Below are positions 18,768 to 26,716 of a DNA stretch of 64,000 nucleotides, one piece after another (position 1 is the first letter of the stretch; the number at the start of each line of letters is the position of its first letter). A model generated the notes under the pieces. It did not search any database. It had not been told where the DNA came from and saw only the letters and a list, made by a program, of their open reading frames with translations. The DNA comes from Aquitalea denitrificans. Lineage in GTDB: Bacteria; Pseudomonadota; Gammaproteobacteria; Burkholderiales; Chromobacteriaceae. The position numbers were made by a program, and so were the translations under genes. The stretch covers positions 3,162,001-3,226,000 of the forward strand of contig NZ_CP047241.1 in NCBI RefSeq assembly GCF_009856625.1. The letters run 5' to 3'.

Positions 18768-19787
18768 TTAACCAGGAAATTCCAATAATATTTTGCAACA
18801 CTCCGCTGGCTCATTTTCAAACAAATGCAATGCCACACCCACCTGATTAAAATCAAGCTTATGCGTAATTAAAACATCAGGATTTAACTTTCCATCACCC
18901 ATCCAGCAAATCACCTGAGGAAAACGCGCGCTATTCAATCGTGATGAAAAAATGGAAAGTTCCTTGCTGGTCAGGTCTTTCTGGCTGATCATGCATGGGA
19001 CATCAGAAAAACCCATTATTCCAATCCGCCCTGCAGGCGAAGCCAATTCGATGGCCTGCTGCAAAATGGCTGGATGACATGCTGCATCCACAATCAGGGT
19101 AGGCGCGCGTCCATACTCCTGAAAATAGTCCAATAAATAAGCATCCTGATTAGTCACAACCTGATCTGCACCACACTCGATGGCACGATCCAGCCTTGAT
19201 GCAATACGATCAGTCGCAACAAGATGTGCCACACCAAATACTTTTTTCAATACTTGAATCACCGCCAGCCCCATGGGACCGGCACCATAAACCAAGGCGA
19301 CATCCTGCGCTGTTGGCTTTAATTGTGCGGTGATATTGGCCGCGATGCTGAATGGTTCAACCAGCGCCGCATGCAGTGCAGGGATTGTTTCTGGAACAAT
19401 ATGGGCATTGCAGGCAGGCACACAGGCAAACTCACTAAATCCACCATCACGGTGTACCCCAATCACCTGTAAATTCAGACAGACATTAGGTCGTCCAACC
19501 GAGCAGGGATAACATTGCCCACAACTGACCACCGGATCGATAACTACATGCTGGCCAATCCTGCTTGGCATCACGTCACGCCCAACCTGGTCAATGACAC
19601 CAAAAAATTCATGCCCGATTACCCGTGGATATCTGGCAAATGGGTTATGCCCATGATAAATATGGACATCAGAACCACACACCCCGGCGTAGATGACTTT
19701 TACTCTTACCTCATCATCGGCAGGTTGTGGCATCTCGCGCTGCTGTATTTCGAGCACACCAGGCTGACTAATGACTATGCTTTTCAT
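18768..19787 (-). CDS. rspB: Zinc-type alcohol dehydrogenase RspB
   Basis: 339-residue medium-chain dehydrogenase, the same length as E. coli RspB. The catalytic zinc site is in GVCGSDVHIYHGHNPF and IGHEFFGVIDQVG, the structural zinc cysteines in CGQCYPCSVGRPNVC, and the Rossmann fold at VALVYGAGPMGLAVIQVL. An earlier start (19799) is possible, but ATG 19787 has GGGAG six bases upstream and gives MKSIVISQPG, the family N-terminus. It lies 15 bases after rspA. It probably oxidises a hydroxyl of a sugar acid; the true substrate is not known to me. Confidence 0.9.
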   Translation of the reverse strand: MKSIVISQPGVLEIQQREMPQPADDEVRVKVIYAGVCGSDVHIYHGHNPFARYPRVIGHEFFGVIDQVGRDVMPSRIGQHVVIDPVVSCGQCYPCSVGRPNVCLNLQVIGVHRDGGFSEFACVPACNAHIVPETIPALHAALVEPFSIAANITAQLKPTAQDVALVYGAGPMGLAVIQVLKKVFGVAHLVATDRIASRLDRAIECGADQVVTNQDAYLLDYFQEYGRAPTLIVDAACHPAILQQAIELASPAGRIGIMGFSDVPCMISQKDLTSKELSIFSSRLNSARFPQVICWMGDGKLNPDVLITHKLDFNQVGVALHLFENEPAECCKILLEFPG

Positions 19788-19802
19788 CACGGCTCCCATT
19801 CG

Positions 19803-21017
19803 TTACCAATTCCACATCGTGCCATCTTCCAGCCTGGCTATCGGTAGACAAGCTGGTTCATAGGGATATTTCTCAGCAATCTTCTCATCAAAATCCACAC
19901 CCAAACCCGGCGCATCTCTTGGGTGCATATAACCATTATCAAATATCCAGTTTCGAGGAAATGCTTCCAGCATGGCTTCCGAATAGCCCATATATTCCTG
20001 AATACCAAAATTGGGAACCCATAAATCAAAGTGCAAAGCGGCTGCCATACTGATCGGAGACAAGTCGCTCGCGCCATGAGAGCCGGTGCGTATTTGATAA
20101 AGTGAAGCAAAATCAGCAATACGGCGCATACCACTGATCCCACCCGCATGCGTCACTGTCGTGCGAATAAAATCAATCAACTGCTGCTCGATTAATTGTT
20201 TGCAATCCCATATACTATTGAACACTTCCCCAACCGCAATTGGCGTAACGGTATGCTGTCTTATCAAGCGGAAACATTCCTGATTCTCTGCCGGCGTAGG
20301 ATCTTCCATCCAAAATAAATGATATGGCTCAACATCTTTACCGAAACGTGCAGCTTCTATCGGTGTCAGGCGATGATGTATATCATGTAACAGGCAAGAA
20401 TCCATGCCAAATTTATTACGAATTCTATCGAATACTGTTGGTATAAAATTCAGATACTTTTCTGTTGACCACAACTGCTCTTCAGGATAAACCCCTTTAG
20501 CTGCCGGCTCATACTTACCACCTTTTTGTTTTGCCAGCCCATAAGCAGATGACACACCAGGAATTCCACATTGCACACGTATCGCCTGGAATCCCATTTC
20601 AAGCAACCTGGCATAATCATCCAGCACGGCATCAATAGTACTTCCCGTGCAATGGCCATACACCATGACTTTTTCGCGTGAAGCACCACCCAGCAGTTGA
20701 TACACTGGCATGTTTGCTGCTTTTCCTTTGATATCCCACAAGGCCATATCAATAGAAGAAATAGCGGACATGGTTACCGGACCACGTCGCCAGTAGCCAC
20801 CTTTATAAAAATATTGCCAGATATCTTCTATTTTCTGCGCATCCCGTCCAATAAGCTGTGGGCACAGATGGTCACGCAGATACGCAGCAACGGAGAGTTC
20901 CCGCCCATTCAGGGTGGCATCGCCCACACCGCTCAACCCAGATTCCGTTGTTATTTTTAGCGTAACAAAATTTCGCCCAGGGCAACTTACGAACACATCT
21001 GCCTTGATTATTTTCAT
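19803..21017 (-). CDS. rspA: Mannonate dehydratase family protein RspA (ManD)
   Basis: 404-residue enolase-superfamily protein of the ManD group. Visible elements are AIRVQCGIPG (the conserved Arg), the metal and base region LLHDIHHRLTP, the metal ligands in WMEDPTPAE and GEVFNSIWD, and the catalytic His in RTGSHGASDLSP. Family members dehydrate D-mannonate to 2-keto-3-deoxygluconate, some only poorly. ATG 21017 is preceded by GGAG at seven bases; a TTG start at 21029 is less likely. It heads the leftward cluster and lies behind the large inverted repeats at 21131-21221. Confidence 0.92.
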   Translation of the reverse strand: MKIIKADVFVSCPGRNFVTLKITTESGLSGVGDATLNGRELSVAAYLRDHLCPQLIGRDAQKIEDIWQYFYKGGYWRRGPVTMSAISSIDMALWDIKGKAANMPVYQLLGGASREKVMVYGHCTGSTIDAVLDDYARLLEMGFQAIRVQCGIPGVSSAYGLAKQKGGKYEPAAKGVYPEEQLWSTEKYLNFIPTVFDRIRNKFGMDSCLLHDIHHRLTPIEAARFGKDVEPYHLFWMEDPTPAENQECFRLIRQHTVTPIAVGEVFNSIWDCKQLIEQQLIDFIRTTVTHAGGISGMRRIADFASLYQIRTGSHGASDLSPISMAAALHFDLWVPNFGIQEYMGYSEAMLEAFPRNWIFDNGYMHPRDAPGLGVDFDEKIAEKYPYEPACLPIARLEDGTMWNW

Positions 21018-21130
21018 TGAATTCTCCAACAGCCATTAGCAAAACGCAGCAATGAAAATTAATACACAAGCATCTGCCATACAAGTATTTCACACTGCCC
21101 AAAATACCAGACCATGATTTAAAAATTGAA

Positions 21131-21162
21131 AATAATTTCAAAATATATATTTTGAAATTATT
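21131..21162. repeat. Perfect 32-bp palindrome upstream of rspA
   Basis: Every base of 21131-21162 matches its reverse complement, centred between 21146 and 21147. The core is TTTCAAAATAT and its mirror; outside 21131-21162 the symmetry stops. It lies 114 bases before the rspA start. Likely an operator for a dimeric or tetrameric regulator. Confidence 0.85.
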
Positions 21163-21163
21163 A

Positions 21164-21221
21164 CAATCGGAAATATCAAAATATCAAAGAGATTTTTTTG
21201 ATATTTTGATATTTCCGATTG
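21164..21221. repeat. 25-bp-arm inverted repeat of four 8-mers upstream of rspA
   Basis: Arms 21164-21188 and 21197-21221 are perfect reverse complements around an 8-base spacer. Each arm holds two abutting copies of ATATCAAA (21173-21180, 21181-21188) or its complement TTTGATAT (21197-21204, 21205-21212). One base separates it from the 32-bp palindrome. The low G+C of the stem argues against a terminator and for cooperative protein binding. Confidence 0.85.
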
Positions 21222-21446
21222 ATGGTGCGATGACTATTGAGATCAATAGCTTCTGCGGTGAATGGGCTGCTTGGCATGAATGACATACTGAGCAAAGCGA
21301 TAAGAAAATACTGGAGGGGGCTATGCGCCCTGCTACCCGCGGGTATCAGGAAATGAGCTGGTAACAGGGCGCTAAAAAGGGGGAAGAGTGACGGCCAGGT
21401 ATGGCACGGCACCTGACAAGCATCGGGATGAAAACCGAGCGCCGGT

Positions 21447-22907
21447 TTAACTGGAACAGCTAACGCTGATTTCCTGCGCCCAGGCAGGAGGCTCGGCGGC
21501 GTAAGCCTGATACTGCGGCTGCTCGTCAAAGGGGTGCTGCAGACAGTGATGCAGACTGGCGATTTGCGAAAAATCCCCCTGCTGAGCGGCTTGAATCGCC
21601 TGCTCGGCCAGATGATTGCGCAGGATATATTTGGGGTTGACCGCCAGCATAGCAGACCTGCGCTCGGCAGCCGGCCTGGTTTCCAGCTGCAGGTGCGCAG
21701 TGTAGCGTGCAGCCCAGTCATCAAACAGGCTGCGATCCAGGAACATGTCCCGCAATGCGTGGTTGTCGCCCGCGCTGTCAAAGTCGGCCAGCCGGCGGAA
21801 GAATACGGTGTAATCGGTCTGATGCGCATGCATGGCCAACAGTAGCGCTTCGATCAGTGCGTCATCACCCTCATCCGGCACAGCAAGGCCCAGCTTGTTG
21901 CGCATCAGCCCCTGCCAGTGTTGTGAGTACTGCTCCCGATAGCCGGAGAGTGCTTCCAGCAATTGCGCTTCACTCACCAGCGGCAGGAATGCCGAGGCCA
22001 GGCAATGCAGATTCCACAAACCAACCTGGGGTTGCTGGTTGTAGGCATAGCGCCCGGCATGGTCACTGTGATTACATACATGTGCTGCGTTGAAACCATC
22101 CATAAAGCCAAACGGGCCGTAATCCAGCGTCAGCCCCAACACGGACATATTGTCGGTATTCATTACGCCGTGACAGAAGCCGACAGCCTGCCACTGAGCA
22201 ATCATCCGCGCCGTTCTGCTGACAATCTCGGCGAACAGTGCTGCATAGGGCTGTTCTTGCTGCGCACAGTCAGGAAAATGATGCCGGATGATGAAGTCGG
22301 CCAGCAGCCGGATTTCATCGTGCAGGCCGCGATGGTAGAACACCTCGAAACTACCAAAGCGGACAAAACTTTCCGCCAGACGGGTGAGCACGGCCGCCGT
22401 CTCCGGCCTCTCCCGGTAAACCGGATCTGGCGAGCCGATCATGGCCAGCGCCCGGGTGGTGGGGATGCCCAGGCCATGCATGGCTTCGCTGCACAGGTAT
22501 TCACGAATGGTAGAGCGCAATACGGCTCGCCCGTCTCCCATGCGTGAAAACGGGGTAAGCCCAGCTCCCTTGAGCTGCCATTCCCAGCGCTGCCCATGGG
22601 AATCTGATGTATCACCCAGCAATAGCGCGCGGCCATCACCCAGCTGGGGTACATACACCCCAAACTGATGTCCTGCATACATGGCAGCAGTGGGCTGCAT
22701 GTCGTCGGCAAGCCGGTTGCCGGACAACAACGCGAGCGCTGCTGGCTGAGCTAGCGTATCCGGCTGGATGCCCAGCATTGCACACAGGGAAGCATTTGCC
22801 GCAACAAGATACGGCTGACTGAGCGCCTGGGGCTGTACCCGGCGATAGAAGGCCGGCGGCAGTTCCAGAAAGCGTTGGCCAAAGGCCAGAGAAGAAAGGG
22901 CTTGCAT
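21447..22907 (-). CDS. selO: Protein adenylyltransferase SelO (YdiU family)
   Basis: 486-residue pseudokinase-fold AMPylator that transfers AMP from ATP to hydroxyl side chains of proteins, linked to redox homeostasis. Visible motifs are YAGHQFGVYVPQLGDGRALL (nucleotide region), WEWQLKGAGLTPFSRMGDGR, FCHGVMNTDNMSVLGLTLDY (catalytic metal site) and the conserved C-terminal CSS with Cys at the third-last position, where eukaryotic SelO has selenocysteine. ATG 22907 gives MQALSSLAFGQRF, as expected. It is separated from the rsp-type cluster by a regulatory gap and is probably monocistronic. Confidence 0.93.
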   Translation of the reverse strand: MQALSSLAFGQRFLELPPAFYRRVQPQALSQPYLVAANASLCAMLGIQPDTLAQPAALALLSGNRLADDMQPTAAMYAGHQFGVYVPQLGDGRALLLGDTSDSHGQRWEWQLKGAGLTPFSRMGDGRAVLRSTIREYLCSEAMHGLGIPTTRALAMIGSPDPVYRERPETAAVLTRLAESFVRFGSFEVFYHRGLHDEIRLLADFIIRHHFPDCAQQEQPYAALFAEIVSRTARMIAQWQAVGFCHGVMNTDNMSVLGLTLDYGPFGFMDGFNAAHVCNHSDHAGRYAYNQQPQVGLWNLHCLASAFLPLVSEAQLLEALSGYREQYSQHWQGLMRNKLGLAVPDEGDDALIEALLLAMHAHQTDYTVFFRRLADFDSAGDNHALRDMFLDRSLFDDWAARYTAHLQLETRPAAERRSAMLAVNPKYILRNHLAEQAIQAAQQGDFSQIASLHHCLQHPFDEQPQYQAYAAEPPAWAQEISVSCSS

Positions 22908-22953
22908 GGCCCGATTCTAGACGTGAGCCGGGCAGATAAACACCAGAAGGCAA

Positions 22954-23421
22954 TCAGGGTTTTTGCCGACGCCAGACCCGGCGCATGTCACGGGCAGCAT
23001 TGAGCGAGGCCGAGGAGAAGCTGGTGGCAGCAAAGTGGCCGACTTGCCGGCTCATTTTGCTGACTGCGCTGCCAGAACTTTGTCCCAGCTGCAAAGCCTG
23101 CTTCATCACGCTGAAAGATGGGTGGTTGCCTGACTGTTCCAGTTGCTGCAGCAGGCGGCGGTGCATGTCATTGAGTGACTTCTCCGTTGCCAGCATCAGG
23201 TCGCGCTGATTGTCGGCCTGAGCCTGCAGCAGGGACACACCGCCCAGCAGGCTGCCATCAATCCGGCCTTGCAAATCGGCATCGGCCAGCGGGTAACCGG
23301 GCAGCCAGGCGGCAGTCCAGCTCAGACAGGCATCCTGCTGGGCATCCAGCAAGCGGCGCTGGCTCAACTCCATGGTGCTAAGGTAACGCTGGAAAGCGCT
23401 GGCAAACCACTCGTAGGCCAT
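22954..23421 (-). CDS. Small helical protein, phasin-like
   Basis: 155-residue, almost wholly helical, soluble protein rich in Gln, Ala, Ser and Leu. The start MAYEWFASAFQRYL and the spacing of amphipathic helices resemble short phasins that coat polyhydroxyalkanoate granules, but I see no decisive motif. ATG 23421 has AAGGA seven bases upstream. It follows the LysR gene by 27 bases on the same strand. The C-terminus is basic (RRVWRRQK). Function unproven; another coiled-coil protein is possible. Confidence 0.45.
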   Translation of the reverse strand: MAYEWFASAFQRYLSTMELSQRRLLDAQQDACLSWTAAWLPGYPLADADLQGRIDGSLLGGVSLLQAQADNQRDLMLATEKSLNDMHRRLLQQLEQSGNHPSFSVMKQALQLGQSSGSAVSKMSRQVGHFAATSFSSASLNAARDMRRVWRRQKP

Positions 23422-23448
23422 GAATCGTCCTTGTCTGTTGGACAACAC

Positions 23449-24345
23449 TCAATGTGCCGCGCCCGGGCTGAGTGCCCAGACACGGATCAACTCCTGCAGC
23501 AGCGCCTCCAGAATCGGGTCACCCACCCGGTCCGAGGGATAGACGAACTGCAACTCGGCCAGTTTGCGCACACCGGGGACAACCGTCAATCGCCCGGCGG
23601 CTTCCCACTCCAGCGCTTCCTCTTCACGGGCCAGCGCAATGCCCACTCCACAGGCGACAAGTTCCAGAATGGAGGCCAGATTGTCGCTTTCTGCGACTTT
23701 CTTCGGTGAAATATTCAGTTCGCGCCAGAGTTCAGCTGTAATTTTGGACAGGCTGGAGAACTGAGACAGGCCAATCCACGGCAAACGCCCCAGATCTTTA
23801 TGATTGGTCAGATCGATTCTGCTATCCCAGTTTTTGGGGATGACGATACGGAAGGGGAGATTGGTCAACAGTACGGTATTGACGTTGACGTAGGGGTTTT
23901 TACCCAGATAGAAGCCAGCATCCAGCTCTTTCTTGCGTACCAGGTTAAGGACTTCACCGGTCACCCCGTGCTGCAGACGCAAATCGAGCAGCGGGTATTT
24001 TTCCACCAGCGCCGCTACCCACTCGCCCATTTTCAGGGTGGCTGGCGTCAGGGTAAGGCCGATCTGCGCCTTACCTCCGGTTTGACCTTTCAGGCTTTTG
24101 GCATGATTAATGATTTCCCGCGCCGAAGCCAAGATGGACTGAGCCTGGGGCAGCAGCTCCTGCCCTGCCCGTGTCATGGTGACGCCGCCGGCAGTGCGTT
24201 CAAACAAGGGCATGCCCACTTCTTCTTCCAGTGCCTTGATCTGTGCGGTCACGGCGGGCTGGGATAAATGCAGTAACTCTGCGGCCTGCGTCAGGTGCCC
24301 TTGCTGGGCTACGGTGACAAAGGTCCTCAACTGATAGATTTCCAT
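23449..24345 (-). CDS. LysR-type transcriptional regulator
   Basis: 298 residues: N-terminal winged helix-turn-helix (LTQAAELLHLSQPAVTAQIK, about 18-37) and a C-terminal periplasmic-binding-like effector domain. It is divergent from yjcH-actP-acs, separated by 315 bases, so control of acetate uptake and activation is a reasonable inference, as is autoregulation. A dyad TTATC-GTG-GATAA (24404-24416) of LysR type (T-N11-A) lies 59 bases before its start. The effector is unknown. Confidence 0.9.
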   Translation of the reverse strand: MEIYQLRTFVTVAQQGHLTQAAELLHLSQPAVTAQIKALEEEVGMPLFERTAGGVTMTRAGQELLPQAQSILASAREIINHAKSLKGQTGGKAQIGLTLTPATLKMGEWVAALVEKYPLLDLRLQHGVTGEVLNLVRKKELDAGFYLGKNPYVNVNTVLLTNLPFRIVIPKNWDSRIDLTNHKDLGRLPWIGLSQFSSLSKITAELWRELNISPKKVAESDNLASILELVACGVGIALAREEEALEWEAAGRLTVVPGVRKLAELQFVYPSDRVGDPILEALLQELIRVWALSPGAAH

Positions 24346-24660
24346 GTACGGCCTGTTCTCCCTGCCTGTAGCGAGCGGACTACATTCGTCTGTTTTACCG
24401 ACCTTATCGTGGATAACATTTTGCGGTCATTACACGCTGTTCCACAACATTTTCACGTATTTTTTTCAAAAAAAACCGTAACCACAACATGGTAAATCGA
24501 GTAAAAATACCACTGTAACTCATTGTTTATTATTATTTTTTGCATTGCAGCATCCGTCTGGCAAATTTAATCAATCAAAAAAAGCGATTAGCAGGCGCAG
24601 CCTTTCGTCCCTTATGTTTCCTCCAGCGGTCAGACGATCGTTACGACAAAGGAGGATGCA
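24346..24660. promoter_or_regulatory. Divergent control region, LysR gene / yjcH-actP-acs
   Basis: 315 bases without a gene, A+T-rich over 24420-24590. It holds the perfect 5-bp-arm dyad TTATC/GATAA at 24404-24416 and a strong ribosome binding site AAAGGAGG just before yjcH. I see no clear sigma-70 or sigma-54 promoter. Confidence 0.5.
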
Positions 24661-24972
24661 ATGAACGAGGACGTACTCAAGAAAGTACAGTCCAACCCGA
24701 AGTTCAAAGAGCTTGTTCACAAGAAGACAAGCCTGGGTTGGCAGCTCAGCATCGTAATGCTGGTCATTTACTATGGCTTCATTCTGATACTGGCATTTTC
24801 GCCGTCTACGCTGGGCGCACCGCTCGGCCCCGGCATGACCATGACTGTAGGCATCCCGGTAGGGATTCTGATCATTCTTTCTGCTTTCGTGCTGACCGGC
24901 CTGTACGTGCGCAAAGCCAACGGCGAGTTTGACCAGCTCAACCGCGAGATTGTAGAGGAGGCACAACAATGA
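24661..24972 (+). CDS. yjcH: DUF485 membrane protein YjcH
   Basis: 103-residue inner-membrane protein with two transmembrane helices (about 25-47 and 58-82), the usual small partner encoded in front of actP. The segment FKELVHKKTSLGWQLSI is typical of DUF485. AAAGGAGGATGCA precedes the ATG. Its stop overlaps the actP start by four bases (ATGA), implying translational coupling. The family's role is unproven; it is assumed to assist the symporter. Confidence 0.93.
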   Translation: MNEDVLKKVQSNPKFKELVHKKTSLGWQLSIVMLVIYYGFILILAFSPSTLGAPLGPGMTMTVGIPVGILIILSAFVLTGLYVRKANGEFDQLNREIVEEAQQ

Positions 24973-26648
24973 CAAAACGCACTGGCTCTCTCGCTCTGGC
25001 AGCATTAACGCTTTTCCCTGCCCTGGCTTTTGCCTCCGGCGCCATCGAAGGTGATGTCAAACAGCAGGCCACCAACTGGCACGCCATCATCATGTTCGTG
25101 GTGTTCGTGGCCTTTACCATGGGCATTACCTACTGGGCAGCACGCCGTACCCGTTCCGCTTCGGACTTCTACACCGCAGGCGGCGGTATCAGCGGTTTCC
25201 AGAATGGCCTGGCTATTGCCGGTGACTACATGTCGGCAGCCTCCTTCCTGGGTATTTCCGCCATGGTGTTCGACAAGGGCTATGACGGCCTGATCTACTC
25301 CATGGGCTTCTTGGTTGGCTGGCCGGTCATCCTGTTCCTGGTAGCCGAACGTCTGCGCAACCTGGGCAAATACACTTTTGCCGACGTAGCGTCCTACCGC
25401 CTGCAACAGACTCCGGTACGCATGTTTGCTGCCACTTCCACTCTGGTTGTGGTTGCCATGTACCTGATTGCCCAGATGGTTGGTGCCGGCAAGCTGATCC
25501 AGCTGCTGTTCGGCATGAACTACTCTTCCGCCGTGGTGATGGTGGGCATCCTGATGGTGTGCTACGTGCTGTTCGGCGGCATGCTGGCTACCACCTGGGT
25601 ACAGATCATCAAGGCTGTGCTGCTGCTGTGTGGCGCATCCTTCATGGCCTTCATGGTACTGTCCACCGTGGGTTTCAGCCCGGAACTGATGTTCGAAAAG
25701 GCAGTTGCCGCTCACGCCAAACACGCTGCCATCATGGCACCGGGCAAGGCTGATCCGGTTGACTCCATTTCGCTGGGCATGGCGCTGATGTTTGGTACTG
25801 CCGGTCTGCCGCACATCCTGATGCGCTTCTTCACCGTGTCTGACGCCAAGGAAGCACGCAAGTCGGTATTCTACGCCACCGGTTTCATCGGCTACTTCTA
25901 CATCCTCACCTTCATCATCGGTTTTGGCGCAATCATGCTGGTACTGAACCAGCCGGGCATGATGGAAACCATCACCAAGGATGGCAAGCAAATCACCCAA
26001 CTGGTTGGTGGCAGCAATATGGCCGCCATTCACCTGGCCAATGCTGTTGGCGGTGACATGTTCCTGGGCTTCATCTCTGCGGTTGCTTTCGCCACCATCC
26101 TGGCCGTTGTAGCAGGTTTGGCCCTGTCCGGTGCCTCTGCTGTCTCGCACGACCTGTACGCCTCCGTCATCATGAAGGGCAAGGCTAACGAAGCTGACGA
26201 AATCCGTGTATCCAAGATCACTACCGTGGCACTGGGCGTGATTGCCATCGTGCTGGGTCTGGTGTTCGAGAAGCAGAACATTGCCTTCATGGTAGGTCTG
26301 GCCTTCTCCATCGCCGCTTCCGCCAACTTTCCGGTACTGTTCCTGTCCATGTTCTGGAAAGGCCTGACCACACGCGGTGCCGTAATCGGCGGCTTCATCG
26401 GCCTGGCTACTGCCGTGGTGCTGATTGTCTTGGGACCGGCAGTATGGGTGGATGTGATGAAACACAAAGCCGCCCTGTTCCCGTACAAGAACCCGGCCAT
26501 TTTCTCCATCACCCTGGCGTTCGTAACCACCTGGCTGTTCTCGGTGACCGACAACTCCAAGTCTGCTGCTGAAGAAAAAGCCAAGTTCGATGCCCAGTTC
26601 GTCCGCTCCATGACCGGCATTGGTGCCTCCGGCGCTTCCAAGCACTAA
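24969..26648 (+). CDS. actP: Cation/acetate symporter ActP
   Basis: 559-residue sodium:solute symporter for acetate and glycolate. It begins with a hydrophobic signal-like segment (MTKRTGSLALAALTLFPALA) followed by 13 or so helices. Characteristic motifs are RSASDFYTAGGGISGFQNG and AIAGDYMSAASFLGI at about 60-100 and GTAGLPHILMRFFTVSDAKE in the middle. It overlaps yjcH by ATGA and is followed 68 bases later by acs, which activates the imported acetate. Confidence 0.96.
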   Translation: MTKRTGSLALAALTLFPALAFASGAIEGDVKQQATNWHAIIMFVVFVAFTMGITYWAARRTRSASDFYTAGGGISGFQNGLAIAGDYMSAASFLGISAMVFDKGYDGLIYSMGFLVGWPVILFLVAERLRNLGKYTFADVASYRLQQTPVRMFAATSTLVVVAMYLIAQMVGAGKLIQLLFGMNYSSAVVMVGILMVCYVLFGGMLATTWVQIIKAVLLLCGASFMAFMVLSTVGFSPELMFEKAVAAHAKHAAIMAPGKADPVDSISLGMALMFGTAGLPHILMRFFTVSDAKEARKSVFYATGFIGYFYILTFIIGFGAIMLVLNQPGMMETITKDGKQITQLVGGSNMAAIHLANAVGGDMFLGFISAVAFATILAVVAGLALSGASAVSHDLYASVIMKGKANEADEIRVSKITTVALGVIAIVLGLVFEKQNIAFMVGLAFSIAASANFPVLFLSMFWKGLTTRGAVIGGFIGLATAVVLIVLGPAVWVDVMKHKAALFPYKNPAIFSITLAFVTTWLFSVTDNSKSAAEEKAKFDAQFVRSMTGIGASGASKH

Positions 26649-26716
26649 TCGTTTCACCCTGGGCCGCATCCTGCGGGATGCGGCTACAGCACGACAAAAC
26701 ATAAAAGGAGAAGGTA

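Larger units (their letters stand above)
21018..21446 (-). promoter_or_regulatory. A+T-rich control region of the rsp-type cluster
   Basis: 429 bases without a gene between selO and rspA, both leftward. The rspA-proximal half is very A+T-rich and holds the two large inverted repeats listed separately. Further away are a 7-bp-arm repeat (CTATTGA / TCAATAG, 21234-21249) and a longer imperfect hairpin (13-base arms, 21325-21337 and 21360-21372, one G-T pair) that may end selO transcription, although no U tract follows it. I could not pick one convincing -35/-10 pair. Confidence 0.6.

Noticed and set aside
15806..21017. Reading the cluster as the hexuronate uxuAB operon
   Set aside because: The dehydratase is the enolase-superfamily ManD/RspA type rather than UxuA, and rspB plus a ydfJ-like transporter match the rsp/ydf set better.
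21164..21221. Rho-independent terminator for selO
   Set aside because: The stem is A+T-rich and made of repeated 8-mers, and it lies more than 220 bases past the selO stop; operator use is more likely.
25005..26702. 565-residue open frame on the minus strand
   Set aside because: Shadow of actP; Gly/His/Gln-rich translation with no family features.
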